Shown here: positions 1 to 11,691 of the stretch, one piece after another
Layout of the letters: each line of letters opens with the position of its first letter
Position numbering within the stretch: the first letter of the stretch is position 1
Assembly (NCBI RefSeq): GCF_026745355.1
Contig: NC_079202.1
Coordinates: 61,966,806 to 62,030,805 of the forward strand
From: Beta vulgaris subsp. vulgaris
Lineage: Eukaryota > Streptophyta > Magnoliopsida > Caryophyllales > Amaranthaceae
Reading direction: 5' to 3'
DNA: 64,000 nucleotides
The notes under the pieces: model-generated
Seen by the model: only the letters and a program-made list of their open reading frames with translations
What the model was told of the DNA's origin: nothing
Database searches by the model: none
Position numbers and translations under genes: made by a program

Positions 1-1215
1 AGAGCAGAATGTTATCTAAGTGGACAACAAATAATTGAGGGTATGAAAGTTCTTTTGATCAAGCTTTTAGGATGTTTTCGGCACAAGTTTTATAGGTAGC
101 TTTTAGTTGATTCAGTCAAAACACTAAGAAAAAATAATAGTGTTTGGCAAGATAGTAGTGTAAGTAGATTTTAGTAGTACAAGTAGTGTTTAGTAGTCTT
201 TGTCAAAATACTAAAGTGTTGTTTCAATTTTTAACTAGTTATTTGTAAATAACTACTTTCACAGCTTCTTTTACCGAACATCAATATCTTATACCGATAC
301 TTAGACAGCTAACAGCTAACAACTACCAGCAAAGCTAACAGTTACTCTCACAACTAATAGCTACTACCACAACTACTATTGTCGAACAGACGAACACGTC
401 TTTAAACGAGCTAATTAGGTACATTTTTTTTCATGAGTGAAAATGGCAAACATCCCCCCCAAAACCCCTGATTGGCTAGTCCAGTGGAGTACATGGTTAA
501 TTGGTTACCACCAATATGCAATATGCAATATGCAATATGCAATATGCAATATGCAATATGCATGGCTGATTAAAGCTAGCGATGTAATTCCCACTTCTTT
601 TTTGTTTCCCTTCCCCACCACACCACCACCCCCTCCCCCTCCACACAAAAAGGTACTTCCATAAACGTTAACATATTGTGTAACCTATAATTAGGATTAT
701 TCTTCGGATCTATAAATTAACAAGGATCATTTTAGATTATAAAATTGCACACAAAACGATGATTAATCGATCAACAAGAACTAGAAAATTATTTTAAGGT
801 ATATTTGGATTGATATAGACATAGTAAAGAAATTCAAAGAGATATTTTAAGGTATATTTGGTACAACGATTATCCTATTAATTCCTAATCACTTCTTTTG
901 TTTAATTTCTTGTTTCTATATACTTTTACCAATTTTCATTGTAAGTTTTCCTATAAAATAGTTGCTCTGTATTAGGGTGTGTCTGTTTAATAATTTTGAG
1001 CTATTATCTGAACTGATATTGAAAATTATTTCTATAATTATTTTTATTAAAACTCTTCGTAACTTGATTAATCAACTTAAGTTATATATGAACTAAAATC
1101 TAAAATAAGTCAATATAAGTTGAACCTAATACTGCATTACTATTGGCTCCACGACTACTAGATGATAAGAGGGTTTTCACCTTGAAAATTGAAATTTAAA
1201 TATAGATGTGATATA
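1..1215. other. AT-rich non-coding DNA with one heptamer repeat
   Basis: No gene-like frame is seen. It contains the ATATGCA tandem repeat listed separately and a (CA)-rich stretch near 300-375. The short frame over 437-664 is created by the tandem repeat. Confidence 0.6.
514..562. repeat. ATATGCA heptamer, 7 perfect tandem copies
   Basis: Seven uninterrupted copies of a 7-bp unit; likely a variable-number microsatellite. Confidence 0.9.
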
Positions 1216-1414
1216 TTATAGATTTTTTTACGCATAGTACACTCGGTTCACCAGAGCTTAGTCCCGACTACATCCGGATTGACTTGTGTCACAAACCTGC
1301 TTTGGGTGGGTGAATCTCCCAATAAGAGTTTCTGCATACGATGAGCCTCGAACCCGATACTTTCCTTAAGCGACATCAAATTGATTGCCACTTGAGCCAA
1401 CTCTTATAGATTTT
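1216..1414 (-). mobile_element. tRNA-derived SINE with 11-bp target duplication
   Basis: The body 1227-1403, read on the minus strand, has an A-box-like GTTGGCTCAAGTGG and a B-box GGGTTCGAGGC and ends in an A-tail (T-run on the plus strand at 1223-1229). TTATAGATTTT is repeated exactly at 1216-1226 and 1404-1414, the target-site duplication. Confidence 0.8.
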
Positions 1415-2184
1415 AAAGATTTTTATTGATTGAAATATTAATATACTTCATCAATTACTTAATATGGCACATAATATATATATATAACAATTGCACCACC
1501 ATAGGTCCATACCCTTTATTTTCCCATGTCATCCCTATTCTAAAAAGACTACCAACATCCTACTAATAAGCTAGTGATAAGTGATAACTACTAGTCTACT
1601 ACAAAGGACCACAACCAAATTAGCCAAAATCAAATGACCTTTTTTTGACATATCTTATTTATATCTGTGGGTCTTTGATCTTTATATATACCTCTTAAAC
1701 ATAGAAGAAAACAAGTACTTACACCAGCAATTATGTCATGCATCTAGATGATCTAGCTAAAACGTAACAAGACAACATGTCAACATAGATGAAGTGCCCT
1801 AAAACTTTGGGAATCGAAGAATACAGATATGGTCAAATTGGTCAAAAGAGGGAATGAAATGAGGTTGTTTATTAAGCATATAAAACAGTAATTAATCAAA
1901 AACATATATACTTATAGAGTAACAAAGAGCTAAGAATAGCCAAGAGGTCCGAGGCTGTCAAACTGGCAAAGTGCATGTGCAAAGGCCTACTGACGTATTT
2001 GTCTGTCTTTTTGGTATGCCTCTCCTTCCTTTCTTCCTTTGGAGTTTGGAGTTTTAGGTTGTGCGGGACTGTGGACTGTGGACTGTAGACTGTGGGGGCG
2101 TGAGTTGGAGTTGCCTTTCCTTTTCTCCCCTTCTTGCCTTTGCAGTCTTGCATGTGGATCATTACTGCTCCTCACTTTATCAAC

Positions 2185-2404
2185 CATTATTTTTCTATTG
2201 GTCCGAAATCCAAATACCAACTCCTGTTAGGCTATTATTATCTTGTAGGCCACATCAGCTCAGAGGGCTGAGTACAAGGTTAAACAACTCAGAAGTAAAT
2301 GTCACAACATATTGTTGGGAAGAGGATTCGAACCCTGCGGAAATGTCCTCTAATTCGGGGTGGTACTACACTGACGTACCACCTCTCCCTCATTATTATT
2401 CTAT
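2185..2404 (-). mobile_element. tRNA-derived SINE, family shared with the copy near 9.64 kb
   Basis: The body is about 2199-2390. On the minus strand it has a tRNA-like 5' region with B-box GGGTTCGAATCC. A 14-bp duplication CATTATT(T/A)TTCTAT flanks it (2185-2198 and 2391-2404, one mismatch). The inner segments TATTGGTCCGAAA, ACATCAGCTCA and ACAAGGNTAAACAA recur at 9640-9720, so these are two members of one family. Confidence 0.75.
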
Positions 2405-2435
2405 ATAGTACTCCTATATACTAACTATATTAAAT

Positions 2436-2837
2436 CATACGGTTATTTCTCCAAAAATCCAAACAAAAGAGACTTATGCAGTTATGCTCCTTTTTTGGGT
2501 TGAAATGAGCTAAATAACTGAAGTGAGATGAGTTGGACAAAACTGAAATAAGCCCCCAACCCCTCCCCCTCCCTTTGGCTGCCAAGGGGTAGGGTTAGGG
2601 TAAGGGGGAGGGTTTAGGGGTAGGATTAGTGTTAGATTAGGGTTAGGTTTAATTAGGATTAGGGGTTAATGATGGTAAAATCGTAAATAAATCTAACGGT
2701 AGGTTAACGGCAGTTAGGAAAAGGATATCTGGTGCACAGTTTTCGAAACTCAAGGATATACGGTGCATTTCTGAAACATTGAGGGTATATGATGAATTTA
2801 TTGATTTGTCATAGGTATTTGGTGAAATAACCGTATG
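2436..2837. mobile_element. Non-autonomous TIR element with telomere-like core
   Basis: The ends CATACGGTTATTTCTCCAAA and (inverted) CATACGGTTATTTCACCAAA are near-perfect terminal inverted repeats of about 25 bp. The interior holds a TTAGGG-rich block (2586-2668). No coding capacity. No clear target duplication was found, so the superfamily is open. Confidence 0.65.
2586..2668. repeat. Telomere-like degenerate (TTTAGGG)-type block
   Basis: Repeated AGGGTTAGGG, GGGTTTAGGGG and TTAGGGTTAGG motifs; irregular, so not a functional telomere. Confidence 0.75.
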
Positions 2838-3806
2838 TTTTATTATATTCGTAAACCGTAATATTCCTACTACAGTACATTCGCAATTTTTTTTGTTGGT
2901 ATTGCTATGGTTTTAACTTTTAAAGGGACTAGCATTTTTCATTGAATATAAGTATATAACCTGATACTGGACTACATGTTAATTAGTTCCTTTCTTATAA
3001 TAAATCGAAAGGCACCTGGAGTAGAGCCTTCAACTAATCATTCGCAGATGCAGTATACACCAACAATCCAACATACATATTCTTAATTTTTTACTGCAAT
3101 ACAACTAACTTTAACCATAATCTTTAACTGAAAAACCGTTCTCTCCTGGTCAATTGTCAAAGTTCATAAATTCAACGTACTATATTATACTCTAAATCAT
3201 ATAGAGTACTATTATACGACTAATGTAATTTTTATTCATCTGTTAAGTATAAATAACTGAGTCATTTATGTAACTTTTCAGTAATTAAAATCAACAATGC
3301 CTTTTTATGAATGCATGCGCATTTAAAGAGAAGATCTTTAAAGGTTAATCATGAAAAGAAGAGCATAATACGAGAAAAAAAATACTCTTAATTAACATTA
3401 TCATAGTGTCAGGAGTTGGTACTAAACATTGAGGAATGAAGATCTCAAGTAGTTGGGTAATGCTACTTAATAATGGCCCCCAAATTTGTTCGTATGTCCG
3501 ACCATCATGCAAACACAAATTAAAAGGTGGTTTTAATTAAGTACGGATAAGAGTTGTATATCATCTTGGACAAAAGAGATAGAGTACAAAATTAGTGAAT
3601 AGCGGAATTATTTACATATTGTGTACATTTATAATATCAACTTTTTATATTTTTTTACTAATACGAAATAAAAGATATCATAGATCCAAAGTATGTTTTG
3701 AAGATTGTATGAAGAGAAACATGAACTATATTTTGGGACGAAAGGAGTAATAGTTTATGAAAGTAGTTTGTAAATAAATAGCTAATTGATTTACTTTTTA
3801 AAAAGT

Positions 3807-4465
3807 AATCTACGATTTCACAAGTAGTATGCATGTAACTTATGGAAATAAACAAAACCCTACCATCCCCCTCTCTTTTTTTCTCTCTAAAATCCTAGCC
3901 TCCCCTACTCCTTTTTCATCAGTTAGGGGTTGCCATGGATGATTTCATCCATGGTAAGCCCTCCTTTCCTTTTTCTTTTCACTTTTTAGTTTATTTTCTT
4001 GTTTTGTTGAATAGATTAATATCTCTTTATAAGATTTCTTCAAATCCTGTCATGGGGTTTTTAGTCTCTATTGTGGAGATCTCCTTCTCCCCTATGGAAG
4101 TTGTGAGTGTGGTTTTTTTGTTTTTAGGTATGAGAAATTGTTCTTATTGGTTAAAGTTCAAGACTTAACATGAAGGTATTGGAATCTCGGATGCGGTTAA
4201 CATGCATGGCTCGATCAAAAATGCTCTTCCCAAACTATGTCATAATGATAGATTTTCTCATGATATCATCAATAGTTGTTTGATTCAACAAATATAATGG
4301 GGATGCGGTGTATTGCTCAATCTAGTTCATTATAGTTTCTTCGAAGATGAATTTGATTTAACCTTGTTTAATTGTATCTCGTTTTTCTTTAATATCCATT
4401 GTAGATGTCGTTTGGCCTTCAATTAATGAAAAATTCTCTTTCAAAAAAAATCTACTATTTCACAA
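3807..4465 (+). mobile_element. Poly(A) retroposon with 17-bp target duplication
   Basis: AATCTAC(G/T)ATTTCACAA occurs at 3807-3823 and 4449-4465. The enclosed 625 bp begins with a C/T-rich, UTR-like segment and ends in AAAAATTCTCTTTC followed by an A-run at 4443-4450. A short open frame (3935-4165) begins ATGGATGATTTC. It looks like an internally deleted or 5'-truncated LINE-type retroposon; no known protein is recognised. Confidence 0.75.
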
Positions 4466-4617
4466 TCTCGCAGATATTATTTTTGGCAATTAATTACTCC
4501 TGAATAAAACTTTCTTTTATGTTTGAAGACCTCATTGAATAGAAATCACGTGTCTATTACTCCCTACTGCCTACACGAGGCAAATTAAAGGAAAAGAAAA
4601 AGTCATACTATTTACAT

Positions 4618-4957
4618 TTAGGCTTCGTTTGGTAGGGCGTAGAATATTTTTAGTGTAAAATGATTTTCATGCAAAATAATGTATAATGTAGAACGCAATT
4701 CCAAAATTAGTTTTTCGTTATTTGGTTCCATGTAAGAAAAATAATGAAATGAAATGAAATGAAAATGAAAAGGAAAGTAAGAAAAACTAGTTTTCCTTTC
4801 ATTTTGAATGAAAAATAGTTTTCCATCATTGTGAGAGTAATTTTACCCCAAGAAATAATGATTTGATACTACTTTACCGATCAAACAATGTAAAACTGAA
4901 AATAGAGGAAAACAGTTTTCCACAAAAATATTTTACACTCTACTAAATGGAGCCTTA
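4618..4957. mobile_element. PIF/Harbinger (Tourist-type) MITE, 334 bp, TTA target duplication
   Basis: The element 4621-4954 has imperfect terminal inverted repeats of about 40 bp (GGCTTCGTTTGGTAGGGCGT against inverted GGCTCCATTTAGTAGAGTGT) and is flanked by TTA on both sides (4618-4620, 4955-4957). The 3-bp TTA duplication and GGCN(5)TTGG-type ends fit PIF/Harbinger. Confidence 0.85.
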
Positions 4958-5700
4958 ACGTACAAATTGTGTTATATTCCAGTGAAACAAAACTGCAAAA
5001 GTAAATCATGTATAGATTGTGTGAGCGTTATATATATAAACACCTAGTAAACTTTTTCAAAGTGATGGATCAACTATAGTATTTAATTAGTACAAGAGTA
5101 CTACACTTAGTATCAAAGTGAATATACGCCTAGTTAATGGACCAAAAGTTGATTTAAATTTAGTATTTCATGCAAGAAAGAGATGTGCACAGCTAAAAGC
5201 TGAATACTGAAGGCATCATAGTACATATAATGGGGATCACATTACACTTTTGACACTATATATATTAATGTTTTTTTTAAAAGAAATACTATATTAATGT
5301 TTTAACTTTTATTATTAATTTGTAAACTAAGGAAATTGAAATAAGGAATAGAATTTTCCGAATAAACTGAGTTAGATAAACTACTCTTTTTATTTTCTTT
5401 TGTTTTTTTAATTTGGATTTTTTAAAGAGACAAAAAAGTCAAATTAATTAGGATGAATAAAAGAGATTGAAGGAAGTATAAATCATCAAAGTTTTCTAAC
5501 TATGCCACAAGTTAGATGATCAAAAATAGAGATAATTATGTATGATTTTTTTAATTTGGATTAATTTTGAAATAAACTTTTTTTATAATGATATTTTATA
5601 TACGATTTTGATACAAGGCATAGGTTAGAAAAATCATATATTATGGGTTAAAATAAATTATTTGTCAAATTATTGATAAATAATAAATTGATAGAAAAAA

Positions 5701-6210
5701 ATTATTCTTTTAATTTAATCCTGTTATTGTAATATGATCACGTGAATAAAATTAATCTAATAAGATAGATATGTAGATAATTTTTTTTGGTAATTTGTTG
5801 TGCTATTGAAAGATTTTTAATAATTGATATTTTTGAAGATTTAATATTACGGAAAATTATCTTTTCGAAAAAATGACTTTTAATATAATCGTGTTATTCT
5901 AATCTGATGACGTAAACAAAACAAATCTAATAAGTTAGATATGTAGATAATTTTTTTTGGTAATTTGTTCTACTATTGAAAGATTTTCAATAATTGATAT
6001 TTTTGAAGATTGAATATTACGAAAAATTATCTTTTCGAAAAAATGATTTAATTTTTAATCGTGTTATTCTAATCTGAACACGTGAACAAAATTAAACAAA
6101 TCTAATAAAATAGATATGTAGATAATTTTTTTTGATAATTTGTTGTGCTATTGAAAGATTTCAATAATTGATATTTTTGAAGATTATTACGGAAAATTAT
6201 CTTTTCGAAA
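5701..6210. repeat. Three tandem copies of a 170-bp unit
   Basis: The landmark CTTTTCGAAA recurs at 5861, 6031 and 6201, exactly 170 bp apart. The copies share AGATATGTAGATAATTTTTT, the CTATTGAAAGATTT segment and AATTGATATTTTTGAAGAT. Each copy has a variable CACGTG/GACGTAA stretch. No coding potential. Confidence 0.9.
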
Positions 6211-7911
6211 AAATGACTTTTATTTTCGATAAAAGTACATATTACGAAAGATAAAAAGGAAATTAAAGAGAGTTGGATTTCATTTTTTTTTTAAGAAGAA
6301 ATAATTCTAAAGGCTTAGGTTTGACTTTGACCGATCACTCTACTTCAAAGACAGTGCAATGCCGTTATTTGTGGTAGCGACTGTCATGATTCCTTCACTC
6401 TCTGCCATACACCTTGTTTTTATTACCTGGCGTATCTTCATTCTTAAATCTCATTCTTCTCATCTCATTTGACTACAATCTTGTGGTCTATTTTATTGCT
6501 TTTCTTATCAACTTCATCTGTATTAAATACAATTTGTTTATAAGTGCGAGTGATAAACTAAATTAAACTAAACTAAATTAAATGTCTATCTAAAAATCTA
6601 TCAATGAAAATCTACGAATGCAAACATATATGTATGCTTGTCTATACGATTCGTAAGGTTGAGTTATGTTATTCTAATATTGTAACCTAATTTTCTTTCC
6701 TTTTCAAAAAGAAGTGTGTATTTCATGTAAATCTAAAATTCCAAATACTTAAATATTAGTTTTTACTTGTTTGAACCGAGAACATATCAATCAAAATTTG
6801 TGGTTGTTACCTTTTTTAGATCTTAAATTTTCCCTTTGTTCCTTACCGATGTTCAACATAAGATCTTCATTATTTAGAATTACATAGAATTTTCTAGAAT
6901 TTTTAAGAAAAAATTCAGTCATGTGAGACCTTATTTGATTAATCTCAATGAGAAGTATAATAATATCAATTTTTTATAATATCTTACTAATACGTAATCA
7001 CATATATCAATAGTCAAAGATTTGTATTGACAAATCTGCAAGTCAAATTAGAAACATAAATGAGGAGCGAATTGAGTAGTAAAAAAATGAAAAAGAATTA
7101 CATTTTTATTTTATTTTATTTATAGAGCATAAATTTTTCTAGAAAATTTTTCATTGATAATATTTTATATTATGTCCTATAAAATAGAAGTATGGAACCT
7201 AAAAGGCTAAAACAAATTATCATCAATAAGAAATAGTAAAGATCAAGAATTATATATCCATAGAGGCGACGTAGCTAGCCCTAAAAATAATGTTTTAATG
7301 TATTTCTAACCAATGAAACTTCACTAATAAGAGGGTTGACAACCCTTAGGCAGGGTCATTCAATCAATCTCCTATATAACAAAGATAATCATACATGAGG
7401 AGAATTAAGTTTATTGAGTAGTAAATGTTTAATCTAGTGATATATTTGTTTCGTAGTTATATAAATTATCCACTGACAAACACTTGTTCACTTTATAAAA
7501 TGTTAAATGAATTTTCGACTTGTACTTGTGACAAAATGTTAACCTCAAATATTAATTTTTATTTCTCCAATAATTAATTAAATTTTCCTAGGGATCATAC
7601 GAGGATAACAACTACTAGTTAGAATGTCTAAAAAGGGTTGGAGGGATTTCAATTTCTCAAGTAAATATTCCTATTTCTATCTTGTATGGGATCCCAACCC
7701 CCATAATTAAATGTCGTCATGAGAGATCAAAGTATCAGAACTATTCAGAAATATCATCTATCATGTGTCACATTCACATATACTACATTATGCAATGCTC
7801 ATTTTTCCTGTACTTTTTCCGTTGGCCGCTACTGTGTTGCACCATACATATACAAATCATACTCAAGGAAATCAAGTTAATTAGTGCGTTGAACTAGGCT
7901 TTATGCTTACT
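6211..7911. other. AT-rich non-coding DNA
   Basis: No gene or clear element was recognised. The 6,890-7,030 stretch resembles Stowaway interiors elsewhere in the window (GTGAGACCTTATTTGATTAA) but has lost recognisable ends. Confidence 0.5.
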
Positions 7912-8252
7912 AGAGCATCTTCAATTCAATGGTATGAAAAAGGAACCTGCTTGCAAATTAGCCAAAATTTCAAGCAAGTAGCTTATCATTGGAGTGGAAA
8001 AATTAGTTGTAGCCGGAACGAGCAATCTGCCCAAACAAGCTACACTACTTGGTTGAAATAAAGAAAACAACCTCCACTGAAATTGTAACATGTGTCTAAT
8101 TTATTTCATTTTATTTATTTATTTTTCAAGCAAGTTACTTTTTGCTATAGCTAACCACTGGAGTACTTTGTAGCTTGAAAATGTAGTAGCTTAGAAAACT
8201 GATGTGGCAAGTCAAGCTACGAGGTGTTGTAGCTTATTAATGGAGTTGCTCT
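7912..8252. mobile_element. Degenerate MITE with AGAGCATC/GTTGCTCT ends
   Basis: AGAGCATCTTCAATTCAATGG at the left pairs imperfectly with inverted AGAGCAACTCCATTAATAAGC at the right. The interior has repeated, inverted AAGCAAGT and GTAGCTT words. Ends of this kind are common in plant MITEs; the target duplication is unclear. Confidence 0.6.
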
Positions 8253-8298
8253 TATTGTGCTAATTATAACGGTAATCCAACCAAAAAAACCACTAACA

Positions 8299-8450
8299 AG
8301 TCCTCATAAAATAATATAATTTGCTTTGTTTAGCAATAGAGTATTATTTTATGAGGACTGAAAAATAATTGGGGTAATGTTTGGAACAACAAAGCAAAAA
8401 AAAAACTCTCCTTACGAACAAAAAGGCTCAATTGCTAAATAAAGCAAATT
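8299..8450. repeat. Two interlocked inverted repeats
   Basis: Arms 8299-8317 and 8341-8359 pair 18 of 19. Arms 8318-8337 and 8431-8450 pair 19 of 20. The second pair starts in the loop of the first, so the structure is a rearranged foldback sequence. Confidence 0.7.
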
Positions 8451-8765
8451 ATTTACAGAACTTCTACAAAACTTATCGAAATGGTGTATAAAAATATCAT
8501 AGTTTCCAATAAGTTTGACTTGTTTTTTTCAAAGGTAAAACAAAGGCTCGTTAAGATAATCAAGATTATAAGGAAAATCACTTTAAAATAATATTGGTGT
8601 TATCTAACTCTAGTCTTTCCGTCTAAAAATCAGAGAATTAGCCAAATGCTCTAATTTACTATCTTGTTAATTGTATATATATAATTTATTATTAGTCCAT
8701 GCATATAACTAAATCCAGCATTGTAGGAAAAAAAATGGTAACAATGATGTATGTTGTATTACTAG

Positions 8766-9092
8766 TCTAGATTGAATTTTTTTTTTTTTTAACATCAATT
8801 AAAGGTACAAAATTAAACATGAGCCGAAAATAAAGCAACAAAAGGTACACGAACTCTAAAAGAGTCCATGCGGCGCCTTCTACATCATTGAGCTATATGA
8901 TGGGTTGTATCCACCTAATTGCGCGAGACCTTAAGAACTTGACATGACATGAGATCCTTTGCTAGGTTGCGAATATATGCGATGGTTCATTTGATAGTGA
9001 TATCCTTAGCTTTCTTCGAGCACAACAGTTAGTTGCACAAGAACGTGGGAGTCTGTTAAGATATATAGATTCATATGATCTAGATTGAATTT
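8766..9092 (-). mobile_element. 5'-truncated retroposon with perfect 14-bp target duplication
   Basis: TCTAGATTGAATTT is present exactly at 8766-8779 and 9079-9092. The 299-bp insert starts with a T-run (8780-8790) on the plus strand, the poly(A) tail of a minus-strand retroposon. The body has no A/B box and shows no clear protein, so it is most likely the 3' end of a LINE. Confidence 0.8.
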
Positions 9093-9639
9093 CAAAGTAA
9101 TCAAACTTATACTTTTGAAAATGGTTTACAGAAAATTGGAAACAACTTTTTTTTTATATATAATATTCCCTTTTCTTGTTTATGAAAAGTGAAAAAAAAA
9201 AATAACAATCAAGTAGCTAGGCTCCATATATATAAGTAGCAAAAGCTTGATCTAGTACTATAGTCGTGTTTCTTACTGAACACAAAATAGTTATATAGTT
9301 TTTCGTCTGAATATAGTTTGTCATTATGCCATTCAATTTAGAGTGATGGAGAAGAGGAGGGGAAAAGTCCAATTATATCATGATCTGAAGAGTCTTTTCT
9401 GTAAGGATTGGGTTAATGTGATAATCAAGATTATTAGAGAGTGGGAGAGTACAAACTTCAACATGGTGTTTTTGAGGGGTACAAAACTTAGCATAAGTCT
9501 ATTTGATAAAATCAAATCAAGGCTCTTTATTAACTTATTTTTGTTTGACTTGATATATTCTTGGTTAACTAGACTTATCCTTGCATTACTAAATCGATAA
9601 ATAAAAACCTATATTGGCTGAAAGGTTATGAAGAAAGAT

Positions 9640-9860
9640 TATTGGTCCGAAAACTAACTCCGGTGGGCTGCAGTAATCTAGCAGTGCACATCAGCTCACA
9701 TACTAGATACAAGGCTAAACAATCAAGAAAACAGCATGCCTAAAAGTGCACTGTCTCCACGAGTGAAATCCCCAACATATTATTGAGATAAGGATTCGAA
9801 TTCTGAACAATGTCATAAAATTCGAAGTGATCTGATACTTCATTGAGCTACTATCTCTAA
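9640..9860 (-). mobile_element. Second copy of the 2.2-kb SINE family
   Basis: Shares TATTGGTCCGAAA, the ACATCAGCTCA segment, AAGGCTAAACAA and CCCCAACATATTATTG-type segments with 2199-2390. The degenerate B-box on the minus strand reads AGAATTCGAATCC. Edges are approximate; no target duplication was found. Confidence 0.6.
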
Positions 9861-10436
9861 CCTCTCTTTCTACTAAAACTTAATTTATTAAGTTGAGCTT
9901 AAATTGTGTTACTATATATTATTGACTCTTTAACTCATATTTGAACCTCACATCAACCGTTACAAAACTAATAATTTAATAGAGACTTACTGGTTAATGT
10001 AGGAAATATTTTAACGGGAAGAAAAGGATTATGATGACTTTTCCTAAATTGTGGCAGTGTGTATACATGTCCATTTAGAAATATTGGTAGTCAATGCATC
10101 TAATAGACTTAGCAAAAAGTAACCGTTTCATGTAGATCTCTCAATTTATATACGTGTGTACGATAGCTTGACTATACTCAACACTGGATGATTTCTCCAT
10201 TTTATCACAAAACCATGTAACAAGATCGATGACGAGATCTAACTACTTAAAAATCTATATATTCTTCCAATATTGTCAAATCATACGTTACATGGTGGCA
10301 TATTTTCTAAAGTGGAGACACTACATAACATGGAGTAGACTTGTGACTATTTATGCGTCAAACCATTCTTCATAGTGAAATCGCATAACGTTTATTTGGA
10401 AGGGAAATCACAATACTTAAATACACACGAAAATTA

Positions 10437-10715
10437 TACTCCTTCCGATTTTTAATGTTTTGTGCATTTACTATTTGGGAAAAAACTATGAATAATTTAT
10501 TATAATATAAATGGGGTTAAAATGCAAAAATAGATTGGAGAGAGTGTGTGTAAGAAGGGGAAAAATAAGGAAAGATGGGAAAAATAAGGGAAAGTGGGTC
10601 AAAAAGCAAAAATAGATTGGAAAGAGAGTGTCCCAAAATGGAATAAAGTGAAATGCACAGAACATTAAAAATCGTCCATATGAGGAAATTGCACGTAACA
10701 TTAAAAATCGGAGTA
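10437..10715. mobile_element. Stowaway MITE, TA target duplication
   Basis: The element 10439-10713 begins CTCCTTCCGATTTTTAATGT and ends with the inverse, flanked by TA. The inner repeat GAACATTAAAAATCG at 10660-10674 repeats the terminal sequence. Tc1/mariner-derived type. Confidence 0.85.
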
Positions 10716-10721
10716 AGAAAA

Positions 10722-11239
10722 GTTTGTCAGAAAAAATATTTTAAATACAAGTTTTTGCAAGAAATAACCTTTTAAAAAAGTCTGGCAAAAATAAGACTTT
10801 AAAAGTAATTTTTTTTGCGAGGAACAACCTTGACCCATTTTTCGATCATTGACAAGTTTTTTTTGATTTCGATTCAGTAAACCAAACCTGGCAAGGCATG
10901 TAACCCACATTTCTTATGTTTCAACCTCATTTTCCTTCATAAACGGATAAAGTCATCATCATAACATAGTTTTTTTTTTTTTTGAGGGAATCATCATAGC
11001 ATACTTAGTCAATGTTGAACAATGGAAAATAGGGTTGAAACATAAAAGATATAGTTCACATGCCTTCCACATGTTTGGTTTTAACGAGTTAACTCTGAAA
11101 AATACTTGGCCAATGCCTCAAAATGGGTCGAGGTTATTCGTCGCAAAATATTTTCTTCTGAAGGTCTTGTCTTGCCAGATTTTTTTAAAAGGTTGTTTCT
11201 CGCAAAAAAATGTATTTAAAAGTGTTGTTTCTGACAAAA
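10722..11239. mobile_element. Foldback element with about 200-bp inverted arms
   Basis: The left arm (about 10722-10925) starts TTTGTCAGAAAAAATATTTT; the right arm (about 11031-11239) ends with its inverse. Inside both are TCTGGCAA/TTGCCAGA, GACCCATTTT/AAATGGGTCG and GTTTCAACC/GGTTGAAAC in mirrored order. Only about 100 bp of loop separates them. Long arms suggest a Mutator-like non-autonomous element, but no 9-bp target duplication was identified. Apparent short frames here are not genes. Confidence 0.7.
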
Positions 11240-11691
11240 TTTCCAAATTATAAACTCCATTTTTATCTATATTATGAACTCATCATTTTTTATGGTCATT
11301 CTATTTTCTCATTCTCTGTATATAATAAAAAAAATTCAAGAGGTATTCACTTGTTCGAAAACTAATAATATTCAGCCCCTCTTTGGCCTCTTGTAGCACT
11401 AATAATTATAAGCACCCATCAAAAGAAATTATAAGCAGATTAAAAATTAATCCAGGTTTGAGTATGATTCTTTAACTATTATAGTTGAACAAATTTATGT
11501 TGTTATAAATCTAGACCTGTTTAGATGATGTAATGCTTGATTCAACTTATTTTGTGTTATTTTATTTTATTTGATCTTATCTTATCTTATTCTTTTCTGA
11601 AATGAGTGAAGATAAGTTGAATATAACATCTTATTTATCTTACTTATCTAATCTTATCTGATCTTTTCTTATAATATCTTAAATAAGCTAG

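Noticed and set aside
2586..2668. Telomere end or chromosome-fusion scar
   Set aside because: The block is short, irregular and enclosed by inverted repeats of a transposon.
9343..9600. 85-aa frame starting ATGATGGAGAAGAGG-like
   Set aside because: No recognisable domain, AT-rich composition, no flanking exons; treated as chance.
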